Shown: positions 44,959-51,863 of the stretch, piece by piece | Layout: every line of letters begins with the position of its first letter | Position numbering within the stretch: position 1 is the first letter of the stretch | Origin: a virus | Length of the DNA: 64,000 bases | IMG/VR virus record: IMGVR_UViG_3300037054_000079 | Coordinates: 1 to 64,000 of that record | Direction: 5' to 3' (one strand) | Program-made: the position numbers and the translations under genes | The notes under the pieces: generated by a model | Told to the model about the DNA's origin: nothing | Databases searched by the model: none | What the model saw: the letters and a program-made list of their open reading frames with translations, nothing else

Positions 44959-45480
44959 GTGACCACAGTTGCATACAAAGCTGGCATTATGGCGTGCGAT
45001 AGTTGCTACGCCGAAGATGAAATGCTTATCACCCGCCGCAGCAAGATCACGCGCCTTGCGTCCGGCGCACTGCTTGGCAAAGCAGGCGACTCGGATGACC
45101 GGCACGTCGAGGCGCTATTTGCCCACGTCAAAACCCCGCGCGGGATGCCGACTCGAAAACAGATTTTAGAGTTGCAGATTGACTATTATGGATTGTTCGT
45201 GCTGCCGAAGGGCCGCATCTTTCTCATAACGATCACTCCGCCCAATAAAGACAAGGGACATGATCATTGGTCCGGCGGCATCGACGAGATCGGCGAGAGC
45301 TTCTATGCTATCGGCACAGGCGCGGCGCACGCGCTCACTGCAATGGAGTGCAATCGGTCAGCCAAGGAAGCGGTCAAGTTCGCATGCCAGCGTGACTTGA
45401 ACTCACGCCCGCCGATCCATGTCGTGCCGCTCAAGAAGCCGCCACGCGCGGCGAAAGTCAAGCCGAAGCGGAGAGCATAA
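44959..45480 (+). CDS. HslV/proteasome-like Ntn hydrolase
   Basis: 173 residues starting M-TTVAYKAGIMACDSCYAE. HslV and bacterial/phage proteasome-beta-like proteins start TTIVAV..G; if the initiator Met is removed, Thr2 becomes the catalytic N-terminal Thr. Further family marks: SKITRLASGALLGKAGD (Lys33 region), GIDEIGESFYAIGTGAAHAL (Gly-rich SGG-like loop), RSAKEAVKFACQRD (helix H3). GTG start at 44959. Basic C-terminal tail (~150-173). Peptidase function inferred; no HslU partner in the window. Confidence 0.75.
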   Translation: MTTVAYKAGIMACDSCYAEDEMLITRRSKITRLASGALLGKAGDSDDRHVEALFAHVKTPRGMPTRKQILELQIDYYGLFVLPKGRIFLITITPPNKDKGHDHWSGGIDEIGESFYAIGTGAAHALTAMECNRSAKEAVKFACQRDLNSRPPIHVVPLKKPPRAAKVKPKRRA

Positions 45481-45722
45481 TGCCCTTGGACTTGCCAGCC
45501 TTTTCGATCAACCCCGCAGCCGTTAAAGTCGTGGATGCGGCGTGCAGGCTTGTCGATGGTGGCGTCGGCAATTTTAGGCAGACCATGGTCGATTGGGACG
45601 CGCTCGTTAAGGCTGTTGCCAACTATCGCACCAGCCCTGATCCGAATGCTGCTAAACGTAATCGCGACGAACACGGGCCGGACATCCCGACTCAAGACCT
45701 CGATTGGAGAAGCAGACAGTGA
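45480..45722 (+). CDS. Hypothetical protein
   Basis: 80 residues, MPLDLPAFSINPAAVKVVDA, acidic/basic mix, ends DIPTQDLDWRSRQ. One-base overlap with the gene before. Unknown. Confidence 0.6.
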   Translation: MPLDLPAFSINPAAVKVVDAACRLVDGGVGNFRQTMVDWDALVKAVANYRTSPDPNAAKRNRDEHGPDIPTQDLDWRSRQ

Positions 45723-46066
45723 GCCAAATGCATCCGATGCTCGTGCCGCTCTTGAACAAGTGCGAGCCGCCTGCTCGCGTGGTCGCGTTTGCAGTCCCGA
45801 CGCGCATCCTGCGCATCCTGCAAACGGACGAGGCCGGGTGTACTTTCCGAGTCGAGCAACTCGTCGAGCACGGCGGCTTTGGCGGCCCGGAGCCAAAAGG
45901 CGACTGGAAAACCCTATCGACGCACGGCAATCAAGTACCGGGGCAGTCCCTTAGTGTTGCATTCGAGGCGCTTTGGAAAGCGCAGACAAACTTGATCTAT
46001 AAACTCAAGAAGCGTATGGCATCGAAATTCCCGACCGTAGCGCAGCCGAATGGGGCCGTAAAATGA
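45719..46066 (+). CDS. Hypothetical protein
   Basis: 115 residues (GTG 45719 overlapping the previous stop, or ATG 45728). RVVAFAVPTRILRILQTDEAG, GGFGGPEPKGDW and a helical basic end. Beta-rich middle. Unknown. Confidence 0.6.
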   Translation: MSQMHPMLVPLLNKCEPPARVVAFAVPTRILRILQTDEAGCTFRVEQLVEHGGFGGPEPKGDWKTLSTHGNQVPGQSLSVAFEALWKAQTNLIYKLKKRMASKFPTVAQPNGAVK

Positions 46067-46266
46067 AACGGGTCAAGACAATAATCGCGACCGATAATGG
46101 TGGCGATGTTGAACTCCACATCGCGATCAAAGTCATTGTCAAGCACCGTGCTCTCACGCGCGGCGAGAGCCGAACCTTGCTCAACAAGCTTGTCGATGAT
46201 ATGATGTTCAACGTCAAGAACGCGCCGTACATCGACACGAGCTATGCGGAGATGGCCCTCAAATGA
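46063..46266 (+). CDS. Hypothetical protein
   Basis: 67 residues starting MKRVKTIIATDNGGDVELHI; alpha/beta. ATGA overlap at both ends. Unknown. Confidence 0.6.
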   Translation: MKRVKTIIATDNGGDVELHIAIKVIVKHRALTRGESRTLLNKLVDDMMFNVKNAPYIDTSYAEMALK

Positions 46267-46499
46267 GCAAAATCAACGTGCTGCCCGGCGACGAGCCGCC
46301 AACTCCCGAAGTGCTGGCGCAGGCCATCGTCGATATTGCAGCGGGCCTGAAGAAGCTCAATGCGTCTCGACTGAAAAGCAATGCGGTCGTGCTTCTCGTG
46401 CACGAGGCCAGCGGCGTCGGCAAGCCAGCAGTGCGCGCAGTTCTCGATGCGCTTGCCACTCTCGAACAAACGTATCTGAAACCGAAAGACCGGAAATGA
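46263..46499 (+). CDS. Hypothetical helical protein
   Basis: 78 residues, MSKINVLPGDEPPTPEVLAQ, then two helices with VGKPAVRAVLDALATLEQTY. Could be a small HTH or dimerising protein; not assigned. Confidence 0.6.
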   Translation: MSKINVLPGDEPPTPEVLAQAIVDIAAGLKKLNASRLKSNAVVLLVHEASGVGKPAVRAVLDALATLEQTYLKPKDRK

Positions 46500-46729
46500 G
46501 CATCGCCAAAGTCGAGCCGGTTAGCAAAGATCGCATCGTGATCCGTATGTCCCCCGGCTATAAAGCCGTGACGTTCAAGCTTGCTGACGGCGGAGCCGAA
46601 TGTGTGATACTCGACAAGGACTCGACCGAAACAACACGGCTAGGCGTCGCGCCACCGCAGCCCGGCCACATGCTAGAGATCAATCATATTGACTACGGCG
46701 TCGAAATAGTATACCGAGCCAAACCATGA
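46496..46729 (+). CDS. Hypothetical protein
   Basis: 77 residues starting MSIAKVEPVSKDRIVIRMSP; beta-rich, ends GVEIVYRAKP. ATGA overlap. Unknown. Confidence 0.55.
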   Translation: MSIAKVEPVSKDRIVIRMSPGYKAVTFKLADGGAECVILDKDSTETTRLGVAPPQPGHMLEINHIDYGVEIVYRAKP

Positions 46730-46821
46730 AGCCCGAAACAATCAGTACGCTCGCGCTCGTTATTGTGGTCGTTATCATGCTGAGCGTGATCGCGCTTTTC
46801 GCGCGCGGAGTACTCGTCTAA
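46726..46821 (+). CDS. Tiny membrane peptide
   Basis: 31 residues, MKPETISTLALVIVVVIMLS then a short tail; single transmembrane helix. ATGA overlap with the gene before and one-base TAATG junction with the next. Unknown. Confidence 0.55.
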   Translation: MKPETISTLALVIVVVIMLSVIALFARGVLV

Positions 46822-46916
46822 TGCTCAGGAAATGGATTGACATCTGGCTTGAGTGGCTCGAACAGTTTCGGCGCTTGGTCGTGCCAGATAAGGATCGCGA
46901 CAATGGCGTCTCGTAG
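46821..46916 (+). CDS. Small Trp-rich amphipathic peptide
   Basis: 31 residues MLRKWIDIWLEWLEQFRRLV..., an amphipathic helix with three Trp. Membrane-interface or protein-binding peptide possible. Unknown. Confidence 0.5.
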   Translation: MLRKWIDIWLEWLEQFRRLVVPDKDRDNGVS

Positions 46917-47082
46917 AGTGGAAGAATACGCCCACCAATACGGACTGTCCAACCGCCAAGCGAAGCGGCGCATGGGCGGACGCCGGTCCGAGTCCGGCGT
47001 TTTCCAGATCGCGCGTGGCGCTGCGGTGCAGGGCACCGGCAAAAAAGGTAAGAGTGCAAAGAAAGGCGCAGGCGGAGCATGA
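46903..47082 (+). CDS. Small basic HTH-like protein
   Basis: 59 residues from ATG 46903. MASRRVEEYAHQYGLSNRQA has the spacing of an HTH recognition unit; C-terminal tail very basic (KKGKSAKKGAG). DNA binding likely. Confidence 0.55.
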   Translation: MASRRVEEYAHQYGLSNRQAKRRMGGRRSESGVFQIARGAAVQGTGKKGKSAKKGAGGA

Positions 47083-47318
47083 CAAAACAGACAGTAAGGA
47101 CAACGACAAAGCTGGCGACAAAGCCCGCACCGCAACAGACCACGCGGCACTATGGTCCGTGTCCGGCTTGTTCGGGCAGCGGCAAGCTGCGCAATTTGGT
47201 GCGGGCGCGCAACGTGAAACAACTGCGGAGCCAAGTGCCTGCGGCGGAGCGCAACAGAATGTGCAATATCTGCGGCGGCAAAGGTCAAGTCATCACAAGG
47301 GAAACGACAAAGAATTAA
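47079..47318 (+). CDS. DnaJ-type zinc-finger protein
   Basis: 79 residues with two CxxCxGxG-like motifs, CPACSGSGK (~28-36) and CNICGGKGQ (~62-70), as in the DnaJ central zinc domain. Basic N-terminus. Function unknown; such small proteins are common in phages. Confidence 0.75.
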   Translation: MTKQTVRTTTKLATKPAPQQTTRHYGPCPACSGSGKLRNLVRARNVKQLRSQVPAAERNRMCNICGGKGQVITRETTKN

Positions 47319-47319
47319 C

Positions 47320-48657
47320 ATGGCAGACAACGGACACCGGAAGCTATCCCCCTCAAGTAGCCATCGTTGGATGAACTGCGCCGGGAGCATCGCGCTCATT
47401 GGCGACGAGTCATCGTCCGCCGGTATGCCCGCGATGATGGGCACCGCCGCGCACAAGGTCATCGAGACGATGATCTCGAACAATGAGCATGAGGCTCGCG
47501 AGTATCTTGGCAAGGTCGTTCTTGTCAAGCAAGCTGGCGACGAGCCATCCGAACTTCACGACAGCGCCGATCCATACATGCTCAACACAGACGGCACGAC
47601 GCGCGCCGGGTGGTTCGCGTTCCCGGTCAATGAGGATATGGTCAGAAGCGTGCAAGTCACCATCGACGAGTGCGACCGCATCATCGCCGATATGTTTCAC
47701 CCGGAAATCTTCGCCGAACGCTTCCTCGATATGTCGTGGCTCGATCCGCGCTGCGGCGGCACCGCCGACTTCACCGCCGTCGAGCCGTTCGGTGTCGCGC
47801 ACTTGGTCGATCACAAGAATGGCCGCGTCGTCGTCGAGGTCGTGGACAACGATCAGTTGAAGAACTACGCGGTGGGCGTGGCGCACGAACATCCTGACTG
47901 TGAAAGCGTGCGCGTCACGATCTCGCAGCCGAACGCGCCGCATGCGGAAGGCGCGGTGCGCATGGTCGAGTTCACGCGCGACGAACTGGCGATCTATGAA
48001 ATCGAAATCAAGAAGGCTGCCGACGCCACGGCGATGCCGAACGCGCCACTGCGCGCGGGCGATTGGTGCGAGTGGTGCCCGGCCAAGACGCGCTGCCCGG
48101 CGTTCGAAGCAATGGCGATGGCTGAGGCTGCCGAGGACTTTGGGTTTAGTCCGGCTGAGGGACGAATGCCGGAGACGTTCGATGTGCTAGGCGAACTGGA
48201 CGTTCCCACGGTCAACACCGAGCGCACCGACGATCTCTATCGCAAGCGCAAGCTGATCCCACTGCTCGATCAGTGGTCGCGTGAGGTTGACTCGGCGATC
48301 CTGACGCATCTCATGAACGGTGTGCCAGTCGGCGATCTCAAACTCGTGCGCGGCAAAACGAACCGCAAGTTCATCGTCGATAATGTCGAGGTCGAACAGC
48401 GGGTCAACAAGGATGTGCCGGGTGTCGCTCTCGTTGACTTGTGGACTGAGCCGAAGTTCAAAGGTCCGGCGCAAGTCGAGAAGCTTGGCGCGGACAAGGA
48501 CGAACGCAAGCTCATGAAGGCCATCGTCGCCGAACTCGCCGCGAAACCGCCGGGCAAGTTGTCTGTCGCGCTCGCGAACGATCCGCGTCCGGCGGTCGAT
48601 CCCGCCGAAGAAGCGGCGACTGAGTTCGCCGCCGACCCAATCGAGGGAGAGGATTGA
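47320..48657 (+). CDS. DUF2800 nuclease-like protein
   Basis: 445 residues. Begins LSPSSSHRWMNCAGSIAL, then MMGTAAHKVIE, typical of DUF2800 and related PD-(D/E)XK exonucleases (Cas4/AddB-like). GTADF..VEPFGVAHLVDHKNG is the catalytic GxxD...D.K box; C-terminal CEWCPAKTRCPAFEAMA carries part of the Fe-S/zinc Cys cluster. It probably processes ends together with the DUF2815 ssDNA-binding protein downstream. GTG or ATG region start at 47320. Confidence 0.88.
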   Translation: MADNGHRKLSPSSSHRWMNCAGSIALIGDESSSAGMPAMMGTAAHKVIETMISNNEHEAREYLGKVVLVKQAGDEPSELHDSADPYMLNTDGTTRAGWFAFPVNEDMVRSVQVTIDECDRIIADMFHPEIFAERFLDMSWLDPRCGGTADFTAVEPFGVAHLVDHKNGRVVVEVVDNDQLKNYAVGVAHEHPDCESVRVTISQPNAPHAEGAVRMVEFTRDELAIYEIEIKKAADATAMPNAPLRAGDWCEWCPAKTRCPAFEAMAMAEAAEDFGFSPAEGRMPETFDVLGELDVPTVNTERTDDLYRKRKLIPLLDQWSREVDSAILTHLMNGVPVGDLKLVRGKTNRKFIVDNVEVEQRVNKDVPGVALVDLWTEPKFKGPAQVEKLGADKDERKLMKAIVAELAAKPPGKLSVALANDPRPAVDPAEEAATEFAADPIEGED

Positions 48658-48917
48658 TGCCTAGCGCCGCCGATGAAAGCTTCGAGCAGAGTCGCGGGGA
48701 TGTGCACGCGAAACCAATTCACGCTGACATTACGGAGGGGATACACCTATTGTCCCGCTCGAACTTCTATTTAGCCGAGGACGCGCGCCGACCGGAGGGT
48801 CCAAATATCGGGTCGAATGGCGAGCACCTTACCATCTCTTTTTTATCGCTCAACCGGACGCACCTTGCCGAACGGCTGGGCGCACTGGAATGGTTGAATG
48901 AGAGGGCTAGGATATGA
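48657..48917 (+). CDS. Hypothetical protein
   Basis: 86 residues, MPSAADESFEQSRGDVHAKP, soluble. ATG 48657 overlaps the nuclease stop (TGATG). Unknown. Confidence 0.55.
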   Translation: MPSAADESFEQSRGDVHAKPIHADITEGIHLLSRSNFYLAEDARRPEGPNIGSNGEHLTISFLSLNRTHLAERLGALEWLNERARI

Positions 48918-49207
48918 GTAGCATCCTGTCTACCGACGATGAAGCTCTTGTAAAGCGCATTCGAGGTCCACAGCGAGAAACGATCAATGCAGTCGCCGAC
49001 GAGCATACCCGTCAGCTACTTCTTGCGGCGTTTGGTTTTCGCAATTCGACGCTTGGGCAACGCCGCGCGGTATCGCGCCGAATAACTCTGGCGCTGAAAA
49101 AACAAATTCTTGCCTATCCGGCGGGAGTGTACGACCGCACAATCGCGCAACAGTTGAATGTAGCGATCAATCCTGTATCGCGGCTACGTCGAGGGACTCG
49201 AAAATGA
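48914..49207 (+). CDS. Hypothetical protein, helical C-terminus
   Basis: 97 residues; C-terminal YDRTIAQQLNVAINPVSRLR looks like an HTH turn. DNA binding possible. ATGA overlaps both sides. Confidence 0.6.
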   Translation: MSSILSTDDEALVKRIRGPQRETINAVADEHTRQLLLAAFGFRNSTLGQRRAVSRRITLALKKQILAYPAGVYDRTIAQQLNVAINPVSRLRRGTRK

Positions 49208-49542
49208 AGCCAGTCCCAACAAAAGATGCCACGCACAAGTTTGCCAAGCCCGCGAATTGGGACGACGAGGCGAACGGCAAGTGCGGCGATCTGTCCGTTC
49301 GCGTGCAGAAGTTCGGCGCGACCGAACTTATTGAGTGCGTAAGCACGTGGGCACCGACAGAGGCAGAACTCATACTGCTCTTGCGCGGCGGAGTCGTAGT
49401 TCTGAGCATCGTCGGAACGCAGCCGCCGGTCGCAGTCACCGCCGAGGATTGTCCGCACATGGTCTTCGACGACAGCACTGCGCCGCTGCCGGATGAAGAC
49501 AGTCTCGGACGCGAGCCGGAGGCGGGCAACGATGGTGGCTAA
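49204..49542 (+). CDS. Hypothetical protein
   Basis: 112 residues. CGDLSVRVQKFGATELIECV beta segment and an acidic C-terminal tail. Ends overlapping the start of the next gene by 11 bases. Unknown. Confidence 0.6.
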   Translation: MKPVPTKDATHKFAKPANWDDEANGKCGDLSVRVQKFGATELIECVSTWAPTEAELILLLRGGVVVLSIVGTQPPVAVTAEDCPHMVFDDSTAPLPDEDSLGREPEAGNDGG

Positions 49543-50155
49543 ACCTTACAAGTGCATCGTCTGCGGCAACACAGACCCGGACACGTTCGCCCGATGCTAT
49601 CATCCGGGATGTCCGGACGGTCACGATCAGCCGGGGCGCTTCCCGAGCTATCCGCCGACGCCCCTCACAGCCGAGGACCGGCGCGCGGGCCGCGTGATAC
49701 TGCTCATTCTTGCATTCTTGCTTATCAGCATGGTCTACGCCTGCAATCTCGTTCTGAGTACAGCGCACGCAGCCGATCACGGTTATGACCACTCCGCGCC
49801 GGTCGTGCAGTGGTTTGACGGCCTGTTGCAGCCGGATCGGCCAGTCGCCGCGACCGATCCACTCCTATACGGATGCTGCACAAAGAGCGACGCTTACGAG
49901 GCCGACATCTATGACGTGGAGGGCTACAACACAGGCCGAAAAATGTGCAACGCGACGATCACAGAGGGCAGCGAGAAGAAGTTTGCGGATAGCAGCACTC
50001 GTACAGCCATCCCGAACGGTACAAAGATTGAGTTCGCTTGCTCTAAAGTGAACCCGCCAAAAGACGGCAACCCGACAGGGCACGCATGGATTTTTGCGGC
50101 TGCTAGTGGCGTTCATACCACGTTCTGTTTTGTCCCACTACTGCCGGGGTCGTGA
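49532..50155 (+). CDS. Membrane-anchored Cys-rich protein
   Basis: 207 residues from ATG 49532. N-terminal zinc finger CIVCGNTDP...CYHPGCPDG, transmembrane segment ~58-78 (ILLILAFLLISMVYACNLVL), then an outer domain with QWFDGLLQPDRP, LYGCCTKSDAYEADIYDV and a final TTFCFVPLLPGS. The outer part resembles short exported proteins of alphaproteobacteria (WF..L..P.....CC..sD.....CFVP). Unusual fusion of a cytoplasmic zinc finger with an exported module. Confidence 0.65.
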   Translation: MVAKPYKCIVCGNTDPDTFARCYHPGCPDGHDQPGRFPSYPPTPLTAEDRRAGRVILLILAFLLISMVYACNLVLSTAHAADHGYDHSAPVVQWFDGLLQPDRPVAATDPLLYGCCTKSDAYEADIYDVEGYNTGRKMCNATITEGSEKKFADSSTRTAIPNGTKIEFACSKVNPPKDGNPTGHAWIFAAASGVHTTFCFVPLLPGS

Positions 50156-50156
50156 C

Positions 50157-50309
50157 ATGAGTTGTGAGGGCTGCAAAGAGCGTCGAGAAGCGGCTGCGGC
50201 GCTGCTGCGCGAGATGCGCGACTCATTCCTGCGCAAAGTAGGCGTCATACACATGCCGCCGCCAAAAGAAATTCAACCGCCGAAGGTTGACTCGCCGAGC
50301 GGGCGGTGA
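50157..50309 (+). CDS. Small CxxC protein
   Basis: 50 residues MSCEGCKERREAAAALLREM..., single CxxC at the start and Pro-rich end. Common phage small-protein pattern. Unknown. Confidence 0.6.
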   Translation: MSCEGCKERREAAAALLREMRDSFLRKVGVIHMPPPKEIQPPKVDSPSGR

Positions 50310-50355
50310 TAAGTCCCGCGTGCCACTTAAAACCAAAACCATGAAAGGATACAAG

Positions 50356-50991
50356 ATGGCAACGAAAGCAGCGACGCCCGCAAAGGCGTTAAAAACTCCG
50401 AGGTTCCGCGTGAGCTTCGAGAGCGTGTTCGAAAAGTCCGCCTTTGGCACCAGCACTCCAAGTTGGTCGCTTACCGGGCTGTTCTACCCCAAGACTTTCA
50501 CCGACGACGAGAAGCAAAAGTGGATGGCTATCCGCAAGCAGCTTGACGTTGTGTCGCTGGAAGCTTTCAAGAAGCCGATGAAAGAACTCGACCGGGGTCT
50601 CTACAAGACGCCGTATCACAAGGGCAACGAAAAGTCCTATGAAGGCTACGGCGATCCGGATATGGTCTACTTCCGTATGGCAAGCGCGCTGCGCAAGCCA
50701 CAGATCGTAGACTTGACCGGCAACGCGATCACCATCGAGAACCGAGAAGAATTTTACTCGGGATGTTGGGCGCGCGCTTCGGTCAACGTGTTCGCGAGCG
50801 TCAAGTGGAAGTCCCTGTCCATTGGTCTCGGTAATCTGCAAAAGATCAAGGACGATACATCGTTCATGGGCGGTACATCAGCCGAGGAAGATTTCGGTGG
50901 TGACACGCCTGAGTTCGAGACGGGCACGGATGACACCGATTTTGGTATCGGTGGCTCTGCGGCTGACGAGGATGACGATCCGACCGCGTAA
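50356..50991 (+). CDS. DUF2815 single-stranded DNA-binding protein
   Basis: 211 residues from ATG 50356 (AAAGGA upstream). PRFRVSFESVFEKS, then YYxGCW-like YSGCWARASVNVFASVKWKS and GIGLGNLQKIKDDTSFMGG follow the DUF2815 family, predicted OB-fold ssDNA-binding proteins. Acidic tail ends EDDDPTA as in SSB tips; the same ending is found in 43503-44045. Functions with the polymerase and nuclease. Confidence 0.85.
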   Translation: MATKAATPAKALKTPRFRVSFESVFEKSAFGTSTPSWSLTGLFYPKTFTDDEKQKWMAIRKQLDVVSLEAFKKPMKELDRGLYKTPYHKGNEKSYEGYGDPDMVYFRMASALRKPQIVDLTGNAITIENREEFYSGCWARASVNVFASVKWKSLSIGLGNLQKIKDDTSFMGGTSAEEDFGGDTPEFETGTDDTDFGIGGSAADEDDDPTA

Positions 50992-50999
50992 GCGGTAGG
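50980..50999 (+). promoter_or_regulatory. Hairpin across the stop codon (GUAA loop), second copy
   Basis: CCGACCGC-GTAA-GCGGTAGG, one mismatch in eight. Same position relative to DPTA-stop as 44034-44053. Confidence 0.6.
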
Positions 51000-51024
51000 C
51001 TAGGCGGCGCGAAAGCGTGAGCCG

Positions 51025-51069
51025 ATCCTCGGCGAACTTCTCCATGGCTCGCCGGGGATTTTCTTCTTT
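51025..51069 (+). terminator. Intrinsic terminator after the ssDNA-binding gene
   Basis: ATCCTCGGCGA / TCGCCGGGGAT (11 bp with one G-U), 13-base loop, followed by TTTTCTTCTTT. A small CGC-GAAA-GCG hairpin precedes it at 51008-51017. Confidence 0.75.
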
Positions 51070-51083
51070 GCAAAGGACAAGAG

Positions 51084-51365
51084 ATGTTCACACGAAATCC
51101 GCCGCCGCCCCCGGCTCCGCCGCCGCCGGTTATCACCAAGATCGAGTTACTCGCCGACGCTATAGAGGCCATGGTGGTCGCGGTGAACGTCGCGCTTAAA
51201 GACCCGCCGCCGCGTAACGCATACGTCGCGGTTAAAACAGCCCGCGATGAAATGGCGACAGCCTTGCGAGAGTTTTTGCTGCCCACATTGCGAGTTGTCG
51301 GCGGACGGGATATGGATAGTTTCATAGATGATCCATTCCAGTTTGGGCCTCCGAAGAAACAATGA
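51084..51365 (+). CDS. Hypothetical Pro-rich N-terminus protein
   Basis: 93 residues: MFTRNPPPPPAPPPPVITKI then a helical domain (ELLADAIEAMVVAVNVALKD). ATG at 51084 behind AAGAG. Unknown. Its stop overlaps the HNH start (ATGA). Confidence 0.6.
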   Translation: MFTRNPPPPPAPPPPVITKIELLADAIEAMVVAVNVALKDPPPRNAYVAVKTARDEMATALREFLLPTLRVVGGRDMDSFIDDPFQFGPPKKQ

Positions 51366-51862
51366 GGGACCGGCTCACAGTTTTTCGAGATGATAAGCAC
51401 CGACGCGGTGTCGAGTCAGCCCGACGATACCGCGCGGCGCATCCTGAGCGCGTTGAAGGATCGTTCGCCCGCTGGCGTAAAGCTAACCCTACAACTTCGG
51501 CTGAGCGCCGCCGCGCCGATATAGCATGGTGCAAGAAACATCCTGTTCGCTACCTATTACGTGGCGCGCGTGCTAGGGCTAAGCGCAAAGGCATCCCGTT
51601 CAATTTATGTGAGGCTGACCTTTTACCCGCGCCAAAATGGTGCCCCATCTTAGGGCTGCGTCTTATCTACGGTGTTGACGGCAAAAGCCGACACCTGTAC
51701 GAGAACGGAGCCGCAGCGTCACTAGACCGCATCAAAAATGCACGGGGATACGTGAAAGGAAATGTCATCATCATAAGCTTGCGTGCTAATCTTTTGAAGG
51801 GTCAGGCTACATTGACTGAACTCAAAAGGATCGCCGCCTTCTATTCACGGATAGGAGGCTAA
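51362..51862 (+). CDS. HNH endonuclease, dispersed family copy D
   Basis: 166 residues. Same family as copies at 3918 and 9501: ARARAKRKGIPFNLCEADLL, CPILGLRLIY, SLDRIKNARGYVKGNVIIIS. Ends RIGG; the codons for IGG and the stop (GGA TAG GAG GCT AA region) contain AGGAGG used by the next gene. Inserted between the ssDNA-binding cluster and DNA polymerase. Confidence 0.88.
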   Translation: MRDRLTVFRDDKHRRGVESARRYRAAHPERVEGSFARWRKANPTTSAERRRADIAWCKKHPVRYLLRGARARAKRKGIPFNLCEADLLPAPKWCPILGLRLIYGVDGKSRHLYENGAAASLDRIKNARGYVKGNVIIISLRANLLKGQATLTELKRIAAFYSRIGG

Positions 51863-51863
51863 A

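Noticed and set aside
44959-45480. Lytic enzyme or lysis protein
   Set aside because: No signal peptide, membrane segment or muralytic motif; the N-terminal Thr pattern fits a proteasome-like fold.
51362-51862. Group I intron carrying the HNH gene before DNA polymerase
   Set aside because: The polymerase N-terminus is complete right after the HNH stop and the upstream gene is complete, so no exon is interrupted; no intron core was found by eye.
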